This document shows, in pieces, positions 8,333 through 17,365 of a stretch of DNA of 64,000 bases. Every line of letters begins with the position of its first letter. The first letter of the stretch is position 1. A program made the position numbers and the translations under genes. Below the pieces are notes generated by a model, which made no database searches, was not told the origin of the DNA, and worked only from the letters and a program-made list of their open reading frames with translations. The stretch is from Marinoscillum sp040222955 (GTDB lineage Bacteria > Bacteroidota > Bacteroidia > Cytophagales > Cyclobacteriaceae): positions 186,001 to 250,000 of the forward strand of contig NZ_JAVKCA010000020.1 in assembly GCF_040222955.1 (NCBI RefSeq), written 5' to 3'.

Positions 8333-9115
8333 ATGATGAATCGAATAGATCAGGCATTTATAGATAAAAAGGATCACCTGCTGAATGTGTATTTTACAGC
8401 GGGGTACCCAACACTGAATGATACCCTGGATATAGCCAGGAGTCTGAATGATGCAGGGGCAGATTTGATAGAAATAGGGTTGCCTTTTTCTGACCCGATA
8501 GCCGATGGCCCCACCATACAGGAGAGCTCGCATGTGGCCCTTGAAAATGGGATGACCCTTGCTTTGCTTTTCGAACAGCTCAAAGACCTCAGGAAAACCG
8601 TGCAGGTGCCTGTGCTGCTCATGGGCTATATCAACCCCATTCTCCAGTTTGGTTTTGAGGCTTTTTGTAAAAAATGTCAGGAAGTAGGAGTAGATGGTTT
8701 GATCCTGCCGGATCTGCCAATGTACGAGTATGAAGAAACCTATAAGGAAGTGCTTGATCAATATGGTCTCTACAATGTATTTCTGATCACCCCACAGACC
8801 TTGGGTGAAAGGATCACCAAAATAGACGAACTGAGTAGAGGGTTTATCTACATGGTTTCATCTTCCAGCACCACCGGAGCAAAATCCGGCATTAGTGAAG
8901 AACAGATCGCTTATTTTGAGCGCATCAAAGCATTGAACTTGAAAAACAGAAAATTGATTGGTTTTGGTATTTCTGATCATGCTTCCTTCAGCAAGGCATG
9001 CGCCTACGCTGACGGGGCCATTGTAGGGAGTGCTTTTATCAAATTGCTGGCAGAGGATAAATCCCCAGCCTCTATTAATCAGTACATTCAACAACTTAAA
9101 ACCCCACAGTCATGA
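8333..9115 (+). CDS. trpA: Tryptophan synthase alpha subunit
   Basis: Cleaves indoleglycerol phosphate to indole and glyceraldehyde phosphate and passes indole to TrpB. The 260-residue barrel shows IEIGLPFSDPIADGP with the catalytic glutamate, LILPDLP with the catalytic aspartate, and the phosphate site near GFGIS and GAIVGSA. Two ATG codons stand in tandem at 8333 and 8336; either could be used. The last four bases overlap the DAHP synthase start (ATGA), which places that gene firmly in the trp operon. Confidence 0.96.
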   Translation: MMNRIDQAFIDKKDHLLNVYFTAGYPTLNDTLDIARSLNDAGADLIEIGLPFSDPIADGPTIQESSHVALENGMTLALLFEQLKDLRKTVQVPVLLMGYINPILQFGFEAFCKKCQEVGVDGLILPDLPMYEYEETYKEVLDQYGLYNVFLITPQTLGERITKIDELSRGFIYMVSSSSTTGAKSGISEEQIAYFERIKALNLKNRKLIGFGISDHASFSKACAYADGAIVGSAFIKLLAEDKSPASINQYIQQLKTPQS

Positions 9116-10113
9116 TCATACAACTAGAACCCAACATCACCGCAGCCCAGAAGGAAGGACTTAAGGCCCAGATAGCTTCGTTGAAATACAAAACGAATGA
9201 TGTGAAGACCCAAATGGGTGAGTACATTATCGGTATTGGTAAGGAAAAGTTTGATGTGAGGAATATTGGTCACCTGCCAGGGATTAAAGACATCCACATC
9301 GTTTCGGACGACTATAAACTGGTCTCCCGTAAATGGAAAGTAAATCGGACGGCTATAGACCTGGGAGATGGTGTGCTGATAGGGGACGGGCACTTTGCGA
9401 TGATGGCCGGGCCCTGTAGTATTGAGGGGGAGGAGAATATTGAAAAGACCATTCAGCACCTGAAGGAAAACGACATCAAAATTATGCGTGGGGGGGTGTA
9501 TAAGCCCCGTAGTTCACCTTATTCATTCAGGGGGATGGGTATCGATGGTCTGAAACTCTGGTACAAGGCTGCCAGAGAGAATGGGATCAAGATCGTAACC
9601 GAGGTGATGCAGGTTTCTCAGATTGCTGAGATGTACGATTATGTAGATATCTATCAGGTAGGAGCCAGAAACACCCAGAATTTTAACCTGCTGGATGAGC
9701 TGGGTAAAGTAGACAAGCCCGTGATGATCAAGAGAGGAATCTCGGGTACCATTGATGAGCTGTTGTACAGCGCAGAGTACGTTTTCGCGGGAGGCAATGA
9801 AAGACTTTTGCTTTGCGAACGAGGCATCAGAACTTATGAGAAAGCCTCCAGAAACACCTTTGACATTAATGCCATTCCAATATTGAAGGAAAAGACACAC
9901 TTGCCGGTGATTGCAGATCCATCACATGGTGTGGGCATACGCGACTATGTGGAGCCGGTGGCGCTGGCTGCTACTGTGGCTGGTGCCGATGGGGTGATTT
10001 TCGAAATACACGAAAAACCAGAAAAGGCCTTCTCTGACGGGCAGCAGACGTTGGATTTTGAGGAGTCGGCCAGGCTCATCAGGAAAATGAAAGCTTTGAA
10101 AGAGCTGGAATAA
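9112..10113 (+). CDS. aroF: DAHP synthase, type I-beta
   Basis: Condenses phosphoenolpyruvate and erythrose 4-phosphate, the entry step of the shikimate pathway. The 333-residue product has an N-terminal ferredoxin-like regulatory domain (about residues 1-70) and then the KDO8P-synthase-like barrel: MAGPCSIE, MRGGVYKPRSSPYSFRG, YQVGARNTQN, MIKRG and ADPSHGVG. This is the Thermotoga-type enzyme, in which the extra domain mediates feedback inhibition by aromatic amino acids. It is coupled to trpA by a four-base overlap, so its expression should follow the trp attenuator. The terminator directly after it closes the operon. Confidence 0.93.
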   Translation: MIIQLEPNITAAQKEGLKAQIASLKYKTNDVKTQMGEYIIGIGKEKFDVRNIGHLPGIKDIHIVSDDYKLVSRKWKVNRTAIDLGDGVLIGDGHFAMMAGPCSIEGEENIEKTIQHLKENDIKIMRGGVYKPRSSPYSFRGMGIDGLKLWYKAARENGIKIVTEVMQVSQIAEMYDYVDIYQVGARNTQNFNLLDELGKVDKPVMIKRGISGTIDELLYSAEYVFAGGNERLLLCERGIRTYEKASRNTFDINAIPILKEKTHLPVIADPSHGVGIRDYVEPVALAATVAGADGVIFEIHEKPEKAFSDGQQTLDFEESARLIRKMKALKELE

Positions 10114-10118
10114 TAAAA

Positions 10119-10145
10119 AGGGATGTCTGCTGTACAGACATCCCT
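10119..10145. terminator. Bidirectional terminator after the trp operon
   Basis: AGGGATGTCTG (10119-10129), loop CTGTA, CAGACATCCCT (10135-10145): an 11-bp perfect stem with T-rich sequence after it on the plus strand and A-rich sequence before it. It separates the trp operon from the convergent histidine kinase gene, whose stop is 17 bases away. Confidence 0.85.
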
Positions 10146-10161
10146 CTTGCTTTTATTTCGG

Positions 10162-13100
10162 TTATTGACTCATAGGAATTTCGATGATAATTTGACACCC
10201 TTCCCCGGGTTGGCTATTGATTTCCATGTTTCCATTAAACATCTCCACCCGACGCTTGATATTATTTAACCCAATGCCCTCGATAGCCTCTTTGGGTGAA
10301 AACCCTTTGCCATCATCCTGGATGATCATCTTCACTTTGAATTCGTTGGCCTGAAAGCAGAAGTCGAGCTTTGATGCCTGTGAGTGTTTGATGATGTTAT
10401 TCAGTTGTTCCTGCAAAATGCGGTAAATATTGATTTTAAGTAATGAACTCAGTTCTACTTCCGGAGCCATTATGGCATCAAAGGAGATATGGTACTGATC
10501 ATTGGAATTAATGCTTTGAAGTAGTTTATTCAGGGCGTCTTCCAGAGGGGTTTCCTCCATATTGGATGGAGCCAGGCGATGTGAAAGCTTCCTGATTTCA
10601 TGGATGGCCGTGTCTGTATAATTATGCGCCTTGTCTATGCACTGGTGTTCAAACTCTGGCAAGGATTGCAGATGGTTCAGGTTCATGACTGAGGCTACCA
10701 GTAGCTGAATGATGTTGTCATGTAGCTCCTGACCCAGCTCGTAACGCTCTTCTTCCTGAGTATTGATGATGGCTTTGGCAATCTTCTGTTCGGCTGTGAC
10801 GCTCTCCGTGATGTCTCTGCTCACTCCGATCATAGATACAGGCTCTCCATGATCATTCATAGTCACGATGGCGCTTGCTTCAATATGACGAATCTGGTGA
10901 TTAGCCCATACCACCCTGAATTTTTCATTGAAGTGACCCGTTTTCATGGCCTCTTTTACACGCGCCTCGAAGCTGGCTACATCGCGTGGGTGAATGGATT
11001 TAGTCCAGTCATTGTAAGAGTGTTTAAAGTTGCCCAAAGGCACCTCGTACATGTCAAACATATATTCATTCCACACCATTTTGTTATTCACAATGTCCCA
11101 GTCAAAGATCCCCATGCCTGCAGATGTGGTGGCCAGGATCAATCGATTGGAAAGTTGCTGAAGTTCCTTTTCTGCCTTTTTCTGATCTGTGATATCCTGC
11201 ATGGCGCCCAGCATTCGTACCGGTATTCCATGGTCATCAAACATCACATAAGACCGGTCCAGGATATACCTGTAAGTTCCATCCGGGTGGCGGAAACGGT
11301 ATTCCTCAGTGATTGAATCCTTTCCATTTCGGAGGGCATTGCTCATGGATCTTTTCAGGCCATACACATCATCAGGATGCACTCTTGAAAAGAATGAGTC
11401 ATCATTCAGGAAATCGGTCGTTCTGTTTTTTCCATAGAAGGTATAGAGCTGATCATTTCCGAGTAAGGTATTGTGTACAATGTCCCAATCCCAGACGGCA
11501 TCATTTGTGACTTTGGAAATGAGTTCGTAGCGTTCATTGGACATTCTCACCATTTCTTCCGCCTTTTTGCTCTCTGTGAGATCCAGGAACGATCCCATAA
11601 TCTTGAGTTGCTCATCGGGGGCAGCCATAAAGGCGAAGCACCTGATGAGAAGGATTCCGTATTCATTAGGGCCTACTTTGTACCGGATTTCATCAGTCCA
11701 TCCGGTGGCCTTTTTGTTTTGAATCTGATCCAGTTTATCCATGACTTTCACCTGATCCTCAGGGTGAATCTTTACCAGCCACTCCTCAAAAGAGGGAACG
11801 CCATCTTTAGGGTCGAAACCGAATAAGAGGTAGTGACTCTCACTCCACCAGGCCTTATCGCAAGAAGGACACCATTCAAATAGTGCGTCGTTGGTTGCCT
11901 TGGCGATAAGATTGAACCGCTCATAGGAGTGTTGTAATTTCAATTCTCTTTTTTTGGATTCTGTAATATCCTGGAGTGTTCCCTCGGCTTTCGAAAACTT
12001 TCCATTTTCATCAGATGTACCGGCGCTCACCATTCTTAGGTGGTACAAGTCTCCTGTCGATCTATAGAATCTGAATTCTGTTTCTTTTGGGGTGTTATCC
12101 AAAGTAATAGTTTTCCGAGCGGTTTTTACCTTCTCAAGGTCATCCGGGTGGATCATCGCATATAAGTCATCTTCCGGAATGGGGCCATTCTCTTTTTCCC
12201 TCCCGCAGATTTTATACATTTCATCCGACCAGTAGGTTTCGTTGGTGTCCCAGTTCCACTCCCAATAGCCTAGCTTGGCTATTTCCTGGGCGGTGGTAAG
12301 CTGCTTGTGTGACTTGTGGAGGGATTTTTCAGCATTTACTTTTTCACTGATATCAATTCCCACACCTATCAGGCAGGTTTCACCATTGTATTGAACGGCT
12401 ATTCCAGTGAAATAGTAGGGTACCCGTTGACCGTTTTTCAACAAGAGATCCGCTTCTACATTATCTTCTCCGGAGATGAAGACGTTACTGATTTTTTCGG
12501 TGAGCAGCGCACGCTGATCTTCATGGAAGAACTGGATGGGATGCATGGCGCTGATTTCAGCACCAGAGTAACCCGTTACGGCTTCTAAATTATTGTTCCA
12601 TCGATAAAATTTACCTTCCTGATTGAACAAATAAAATACCCCGGGCAGGCTGTTGAGGATGTTGTCGGAGAGATCCTTTTCCTCAAGAATTTTTTTCTCC
12701 GCGAGCTTTTGAGCCGTGATGTCCTGAGTGGCTCCCTTAATCCCAACCACCTGATCATTCTCTATTTGAGGTTGCCCGATGACTCTGAGCCATTTTCCGG
12801 ATCTCTGAAGCTGGACTTCCAGATCATAGGGAACCCGATCCTTAGTAGCTCCAAGGATGGCGTTGCGGAGATCTTCTTGCGAGGAGGCCGTGTACAGATC
12901 AAGCCAGGATTCATCGGTGAGCGGTATATCGTCAGTTAAGTCGTGTATTTGGAGAAACTCCGGGCTCCAGTCTCTTTTGGAATAGTTGTTAATCCCAAAC
13001 TCCCAGGCACCTATTTTAGCTATTTCACCTACTTCTTTGAGTAATTGGTCCCTTTCCTTGAGCGCTTTTTCAGCTTCTTTTCTTTCGGTAATGTCTCTTA

Positions 13101-14949
13101 CGATCGCCTGGATGTTGCCACCTTCTGCGAGCTTGGAACTGATCTCCACCAGAAACTTTTCCCCATTCTTTCTCGTGGCCACGCGTTCCACCATCCGATG
13201 GACTCCCGAAAGCAATTCTTGCATCATTTCGGGAAAGTCATTTGCTTCTATCAAATCAAGGATGCCAAGCTTTTTCATCTCTTCGGCGGTGTACCCTGTC
13301 ATTTTTAAGCCACTCTGGTTAACATCTACGATCCGGGCCCTGGCATCGGCAATGAAAATCCCATCCGATGCATGATTGAATAGTGATTTGAATTTTTGTT
13401 CGCTTTTTTGAACCCGGTTGGATGCTTCACGCCTTTCGGTCACATCATGCTGCACCCCGAAGTGCCCGATGATTCGATCTTTTTCGTCATAGAGTACCGT
13501 ATAGTCGCCTTCCACCCAGAAACTGGTACCATCAAATCTACGCTCGTCAGTATCTATTTTCAGTTTGCCCTGATCAAAGAAATCACGCCAGATGGTCTTA
13601 CCATATTCCATGTCGTGTTCAAAAAAATCTTTCGGCGTAAGGCCAATATATTCTTCCTCCCTGGCGCCATACTGGTCCAGCATGGCCTGATTGACTTTAG
13701 TGATTCGCTGATGATTAAACACATAATCCAAAGCCGCATCTTTGTCGGTAGCTTCATTCCACTCGATGGGCTCATCCAGCATCATAAAGAAGAATCCGCT
13801 GAGTGAGTTGTTAAAAAAGAGATCCATTTCCTTCTTACTTTCCAGTAAGTGATTTTGAACCCTTTTATTCTCTGTGATGTCTTGTACCAGAGACATGATG
13901 GAGACCACTTCGCCAAGCTCATTTTTTAAGGTTGAATTATACCAGACACAGTCTATTACTTTACCAGACTTGGTGTAATTCCGGTTAAAGGAGACGTTTC
14001 TGCTTACCCTGCCAGATATTAAATCTTCTGCTACTTTGTTAGTTTTTTCAAGATCTTCCTCATAGATCAGATTAAAGCCTGTGATGTCGTTGCTTAGTAT
14101 TTCCTTGCTCGACCATTCAAAAATCTCCTCGCACCTGGCTGACCATTGGGTCACTTTGAGTGATCTGTCGTATTCCACTACCCCCAAAGGACTGTTATTC
14201 AAATGGGCCGAAAGCTGAATGTAGGTTTGCCTGAGTTCCTCCTCTGTACTCCTGCTTTTTGTGAGGTCGTTGGCAGTGACTATTTTATAAGGCTTGCCAC
14301 CGAGTTCAATGTTTTCAATGGATACGGATACCGTGATGAGCGTCCCATCTTTTGCTCTCACCTGTCTTTCCAGGTTGATAGTGCGCTCACTGGCGGCCAA
14401 TTGCTTCAATACTTTTTCGCGATCACCCGTGAGGTCATCAGAGATGAGCCCACTCTCAATGGAAGTTTTTCCGATGAGTTCATTTTTTGAGTAACCCAAA
14501 AGCTTGCAGAGTGCTGGATTTACTTCGATAATTCTAAACTTGTCATCCAACATGGCTATTCCTAACACATTCGAATGAAAAGTCTTCTGAAACAAAGAGT
14601 CCTGAGCTACCTGATCCAGAAGGCTGGGGGTTTTATGAAAGATGATACAACCCAGGAAGTTATCAGATAAAAAGTCACCGTCATAGGTGTAAGTGTATTG
14701 GACGTGGTGTGAGTCTCCATTGCAGCCACTGAGATAGCATTCCCCTTCGCTGGGCTCCTGGATGCTGAGTTTCTGGAGATTGAAAACCGTGTCTAAGCTT
14801 TTACCTTCCAAAGAACTGTACCCTGTTATTTGAAGGGCTCTATCGTTTGCATGAGTAATACTACCGTAGGAGTTTATGAGCAGCACTGGAAAAACACCGT
14901 TTTCAAAAAATGGGTGACCTTTTATTTTATATTGAACTGTATTATTCAT
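10162..14949 (-). CDS. Multi-PAS soluble sensor histidine kinase
   Basis: A 1595-residue protein with no signal peptide or membrane segment, so it senses in the cytoplasm. About eleven PAS/PAC repeats fill residues 1-1390, each ending in a PAC-like DIT(E/D) segment such as QDITESK. The C-terminal 200 residues are a HisKA_3 domain (EEERYELGQELHDNI, phospho-acceptor His) and an ATPase domain with NNIIKHS as N box and DDGKGF plus GIGLNNIKRR as G boxes. This NarX/DegS-type kinase normally pairs with a LuxR-type regulator, but none is in the window. The ligand is unknown. It is convergent with the trp operon and divergent from phhA. Confidence 0.93.
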   Translation of the reverse strand: MNNTVQYKIKGHPFFENGVFPVLLINSYGSITHANDRALQITGYSSLEGKSLDTVFNLQKLSIQEPSEGECYLSGCNGDSHHVQYTYTYDGDFLSDNFLGCIIFHKTPSLLDQVAQDSLFQKTFHSNVLGIAMLDDKFRIIEVNPALCKLLGYSKNELIGKTSIESGLISDDLTGDREKVLKQLAASERTINLERQVRAKDGTLITVSVSIENIELGGKPYKIVTANDLTKSRSTEEELRQTYIQLSAHLNNSPLGVVEYDRSLKVTQWSARCEEIFEWSSKEILSNDITGFNLIYEEDLEKTNKVAEDLISGRVSRNVSFNRNYTKSGKVIDCVWYNSTLKNELGEVVSIMSLVQDITENKRVQNHLLESKKEMDLFFNNSLSGFFFMMLDEPIEWNEATDKDAALDYVFNHQRITKVNQAMLDQYGAREEEYIGLTPKDFFEHDMEYGKTIWRDFFDQGKLKIDTDERRFDGTSFWVEGDYTVLYDEKDRIIGHFGVQHDVTERREASNRVQKSEQKFKSLFNHASDGIFIADARARIVDVNQSGLKMTGYTAEEMKKLGILDLIEANDFPEMMQELLSGVHRMVERVATRKNGEKFLVEISSKLAEGGNIQAIVRDITERKEAEKALKERDQLLKEVGEIAKIGAWEFGINNYSKRDWSPEFLQIHDLTDDIPLTDESWLDLYTASSQEDLRNAILGATKDRVPYDLEVQLQRSGKWLRVIGQPQIENDQVVGIKGATQDITAQKLAEKKILEEKDLSDNILNSLPGVFYLFNQEGKFYRWNNNLEAVTGYSGAEISAMHPIQFFHEDQRALLTEKISNVFISGEDNVEADLLLKNGQRVPYYFTGIAVQYNGETCLIGVGIDISEKVNAEKSLHKSHKQLTTAQEIAKLGYWEWNWDTNETYWSDEMYKICGREKENGPIPEDDLYAMIHPDDLEKVKTARKTITLDNTPKETEFRFYRSTGDLYHLRMVSAGTSDENGKFSKAEGTLQDITESKKRELKLQHSYERFNLIAKATNDALFEWCPSCDKAWWSESHYLLFGFDPKDGVPSFEEWLVKIHPEDQVKVMDKLDQIQNKKATGWTDEIRYKVGPNEYGILLIRCFAFMAAPDEQLKIMGSFLDLTESKKAEEMVRMSNERYELISKVTNDAVWDWDIVHNTLLGNDQLYTFYGKNRTTDFLNDDSFFSRVHPDDVYGLKRSMSNALRNGKDSITEEYRFRHPDGTYRYILDRSYVMFDDHGIPVRMLGAMQDITDQKKAEKELQQLSNRLILATTSAGMGIFDWDIVNNKMVWNEYMFDMYEVPLGNFKHSYNDWTKSIHPRDVASFEARVKEAMKTGHFNEKFRVVWANHQIRHIEASAIVTMNDHGEPVSMIGVSRDITESVTAEQKIAKAIINTQEEERYELGQELHDNIIQLLVASVMNLNHLQSLPEFEHQCIDKAHNYTDTAIHEIRKLSHRLAPSNMEETPLEDALNKLLQSINSNDQYHISFDAIMAPEVELSSLLKINIYRILQEQLNNIIKHSQASKLDFCFQANEFKVKMIIQDDGKGFSPKEAIEGIGLNNIKRRVEMFNGNMEINSQPGEGCQIIIEIPMSQ

Positions 14950-15190
14950 TTTGACAGATTTTGTACTAAAAAATGGTAATACAAACCAATCAATTATGGA
15001 GAGATCATTCTTGAAAACTCGTTGAATAAGAAGATTTGATCGGCGGAAAGCGGTTTTCCCAGGGAAATAGTGGTCATTAGTTGTTAGATCGTGCGCAAAC
15101 CCTATTTTCAGTCATTATTGTTGTATTTACCTTTCATATAGAGAATCTGCGATCTGACAGTTCTGATTATCCGATCCCCATCCTTATTGT

Positions 15191-15198
15191 TATCTTTG
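15191..15198 (+). promoter_or_regulatory. -7 promoter element of phhA
   Basis: TATCTTTG is an exact match to the Bacteroidota -7 element TAnnTTTG. It ends 37 bases before the phhA ATG at 15236, giving a short 5' leader. No clear -33 TTG is found at the expected distance. Confidence 0.55.
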
Positions 15199-15235
15199 CC
15201 GGGAACAATAACCCAAAACCCCAAGTTTGTATTGT

Positions 15236-15979
15236 ATGAAACAGATCTATGGACATTACACTGACGAGGACTTCCAGGTATGGAAGATTTTATACGACCG
15301 CCAGATTAAAAACCTTCCGGAAGCGGCTTGTGATGCGCACATGGAAGGTTTGGATAAAGTAATCTTCGTGCCGTCAGAAATTCCCCATTTTGATGGTACT
15401 AATGAGATTTTGCAGAAGCTCACCGGTTGGAGACTTGCAGTAGTGCCGGGCATCGTCCCTGACTACACCTTCTTCGAGCTCATGTCTAACCGGCGGTTTC
15501 CGGCTACCACATGGCTCAGGAAGATGGAGGAACTGGATTACCTGGAGGAACCAGACATGTTTCACGATGTGTTTGCACATGTGCCCTTACTTACCAATCA
15601 GGCCTTTGTAGACTTCCTGCAGGAGTTAAGCAAGATTGGCCTTGGCTATGTCGGAAATGACTATGCCATCGAAATTCTGTCAAGAATCTACTGGTTTACC
15701 GTGGAGTTTGGCTTGATTCAGGAGCCTCAGGGGCTGAGAATCTATGGTGCGGGCATACTCTCCTCTGCAGGAGAGACTAAGTTTTGCCTGTCAGATAAGC
15801 CGCCAAAGCATGATTTTGATGTAAGAACCATCGCACAGACAGATTACAGAAAGGATGTGTTCCAGGAGCAATATTTTGTCATCAAATCCTTTGAACAACT
15901 GTACCAGAGTTTGCCGGAGATCAAAGAAGTTTTGGTAGAAATGGTGGAGAAAAGAAAGGAAGAAAGTGTGCTTGCTTAG
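15236..15979 (+). CDS. phhA: Phenylalanine 4-monooxygenase
   Basis: Hydroxylates phenylalanine to tyrosine with a pterin cofactor and iron. The ATG at 15236 gives 247 residues; the in-frame TTG nine bases earlier is less likely. The iron-binding facial triad is visible as His110 and His115 in MFHDVFAHVP and Glu157 in FTVEFGL. VPGIVPDYTFFELMSNRRFP matches the core of bacterial aromatic amino acid hydroxylases. It is a monomeric-length enzyme without a regulatory ACT domain. It has its own promoter element and a terminator-like hairpin follows, so it is probably transcribed alone. Tryptophan hydroxylation cannot be excluded from sequence alone. Confidence 0.93.
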   Translation: MKQIYGHYTDEDFQVWKILYDRQIKNLPEAACDAHMEGLDKVIFVPSEIPHFDGTNEILQKLTGWRLAVVPGIVPDYTFFELMSNRRFPATTWLRKMEELDYLEEPDMFHDVFAHVPLLTNQAFVDFLQELSKIGLGYVGNDYAIEILSRIYWFTVEFGLIQEPQGLRIYGAGILSSAGETKFCLSDKPPKHDFDVRTIAQTDYRKDVFQEQYFVIKSFEQLYQSLPEIKEVLVEMVEKRKEESVLA

Positions 15980-15990
15980 CATTTAGGATA

Positions 15991-15998
15991 TAAATTTG
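15991..15998 (+). promoter_or_regulatory. Candidate -7 element for the hisHAFIE genes
   Basis: TAAATTTG is an exact match to TAnnTTTG, just after the phhA stop. If it is used, the hairpin at 16010-16048 would lie at the very 5' end of the his transcript and might act as an attenuator and not only as the phhA terminator. A TTG at 15972 is 16 bases upstream, slightly short of the usual spacing. Confidence 0.3.
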
Positions 15999-16009
15999 TT
16001 TTCATAAAA

Positions 16010-16056
16010 GACCGTCTCAATTGATCATGAAAATCTTTTGGGACGGTTTCTTTTTG
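16010..16056 (+). terminator. Terminator between phhA and hisH
   Basis: GACCGTCTCAA (16010-16020) pairs with TTGGGACGGTT (16038-16048), with two G:U pairs, a 17-base loop, and TCTTTTTGTT after it. It lies immediately before the hisH ATG at 16065 and is the reason to reject the TTG at 16038, which sits in its right arm. Confidence 0.6.
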
Positions 16057-16064
16057 TTCACAGC

Positions 16065-16649
16065 ATGAAAGTAGCCATTGTAAAATACAACGCCGGAAAC
16101 ATCCAGTCACTGACCTTTGCCCTGAACCGGCTCGGGATTACTCCGGTGCTATCTGATAATCCTGAGGTACTTCTTACTGCGGATAAAGTGATTTTTCCAG
16201 GGCAGGGAGAGGCTAGCTCAGCCATGAGGAGTCTCAGGGCAGCCGGACTGGATAAAGTACTCAGGCAGCTCAGACAACCTTTTTTGGGCGTATGCCTGGG
16301 CATGCAGCTGATGTGTGCTGCTTCTGAGGAGAATGATACCGAAGGGCTGGGCATTATCCCCGAGAAGGTACTTCGGTTTGCTGATCCTTCGGTGAAGGTG
16401 CCCCATATGGGATGGAATGACATTACAGACCTGAAGTCACCGCTGACACGGGGGATACATGAGCATAGTTACCTCTATTTTGTGCACAGTTATTACGTGC
16501 CTCTGAGTGAGTATACTGTTGCTACTTGTGCTTATCCCCAACCCTTTAGCGCTGCGCTCAATAAAGATAATTATTATGCCATCCAGCCACACCCCGAAAA
16601 GAGCGCCGATGCAGGCATGAAACTATTGGATAACTTTTTGAAATTATAA
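16065..16649 (+). CDS. hisH: Imidazole glycerol phosphate synthase, glutaminase subunit
   Basis: Provides ammonia to HisF in histidine synthesis. The ATG at 16065 gives 194 residues. The triad is seen as Cys77 in GVCLGMQ and the His/Glu pair in QPHPEKS near the C terminus; the early segment VKYNAGNIQSL and PHMGWNDI are characteristic of HisH. It heads a compact run hisH-hisA-hisF-hisIE with gaps of two bases or overlaps of one. hisG, hisD, hisC and hisB are absent here, so the pathway is split between loci. Confidence 0.95.
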   Translation: MKVAIVKYNAGNIQSLTFALNRLGITPVLSDNPEVLLTADKVIFPGQGEASSAMRSLRAAGLDKVLRQLRQPFLGVCLGMQLMCAASEENDTEGLGIIPEKVLRFADPSVKVPHMGWNDITDLKSPLTRGIHEHSYLYFVHSYYVPLSEYTVATCAYPQPFSAALNKDNYYAIQPHPEKSADAGMKLLDNFLKL

Positions 16650-16651
16650 GG

Positions 16652-17365
16652 ATGCAAATTATTCCGGCTATTGACATCATTGATGGGCAGTGTGTCCGAC
16701 TCACCAAAGGGGACTACGATCAGGTGACTACCTACTCCGATGATCCGGCGCAGGTTGCCCGTGATTTTGAATTGGCTGGGATTTCCAGACTTCATGTGGT
16801 GGACCTGGATGGAGCCAAGGCCAGGCACGTGGTGAACATCGATACACTGAGAAACATCACTTCGGCCACCGGACTTTCGGTAGATTTTGGTGGGGGAGTG
16901 AAAACCAGAGAAGATCTGGAGTTAGTACTGGCTGCGGGTGCCAGGCAAGTGACTGCCGGGAGCATTGCAGTGAGTGATAAAGCTGAAGTCAAAAAGTGGA
17001 TTGTGGAATTTGGCCCTGAGAAAATTATCCTCGGTGCGGATGTGCTGAATGGGAAGGTAATGGTTTCCGGTTGGCAGGAATCATCTGGTGAGGAGCTCAT
17101 GGACTTTCTCGACTTTTATGTGCAGTTGGGTATTCAATATGTCATCTGCACGGATATCAGTAAAGATGGGGTATTGGCCGGGCCGTCATTTGAACTCTAT
17201 GAGGCCATACAAGAGCGATTTCCCACGCTGAAATTGATTGCCAGTGGCGGTGTCTCGGGCAAAGATGACCTTATCAGGCTAAAAAGTCAGGGACTCTATG
17301 GAGCCATAGTAGGGAAGGCTTTTTATGAAGGTAGATTAACTTTGGAAGAATTGACCACCATCTGA
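16652..17365 (+). CDS. hisA: ProFAR isomerase
   Basis: Isomerises phosphoribosylformimino-AICAR phosphate, the step before HisHF. The 237-residue barrel has the catalytic Asp8 in IPAIDIIDGQCVRL, VVDLDGAKA, VDFGGGV, ICTDISKDG with the second catalytic aspartate, and ASGGV for phosphate binding. It starts two bases after hisH and overlaps hisF by one base (TGATG). Confidence 0.96.
   Translation: MQIIPAIDIIDGQCVRLTKGDYDQVTTYSDDPAQVARDFELAGISRLHVVDLDGAKARHVVNIDTLRNITSATGLSVDFGGGVKTREDLELVLAAGARQVTAGSIAVSDKAEVKKWIVEFGPEKIILGADVLNGKVMVSGWQESSGEELMDFLDFYVQLGIQYVICTDISKDGVLAGPSFELYEAIQERFPTLKLIASGGVSGKDDLIRLKSQGLYGAIVGKAFYEGRLTLEELTTI

Noticed and set aside
10849..11826. Several 65-155-codon frames antisense to the PAS kinase
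   Set aside because: They mirror the coding pattern of the kinase on the other strand and contain no recognisable domain.
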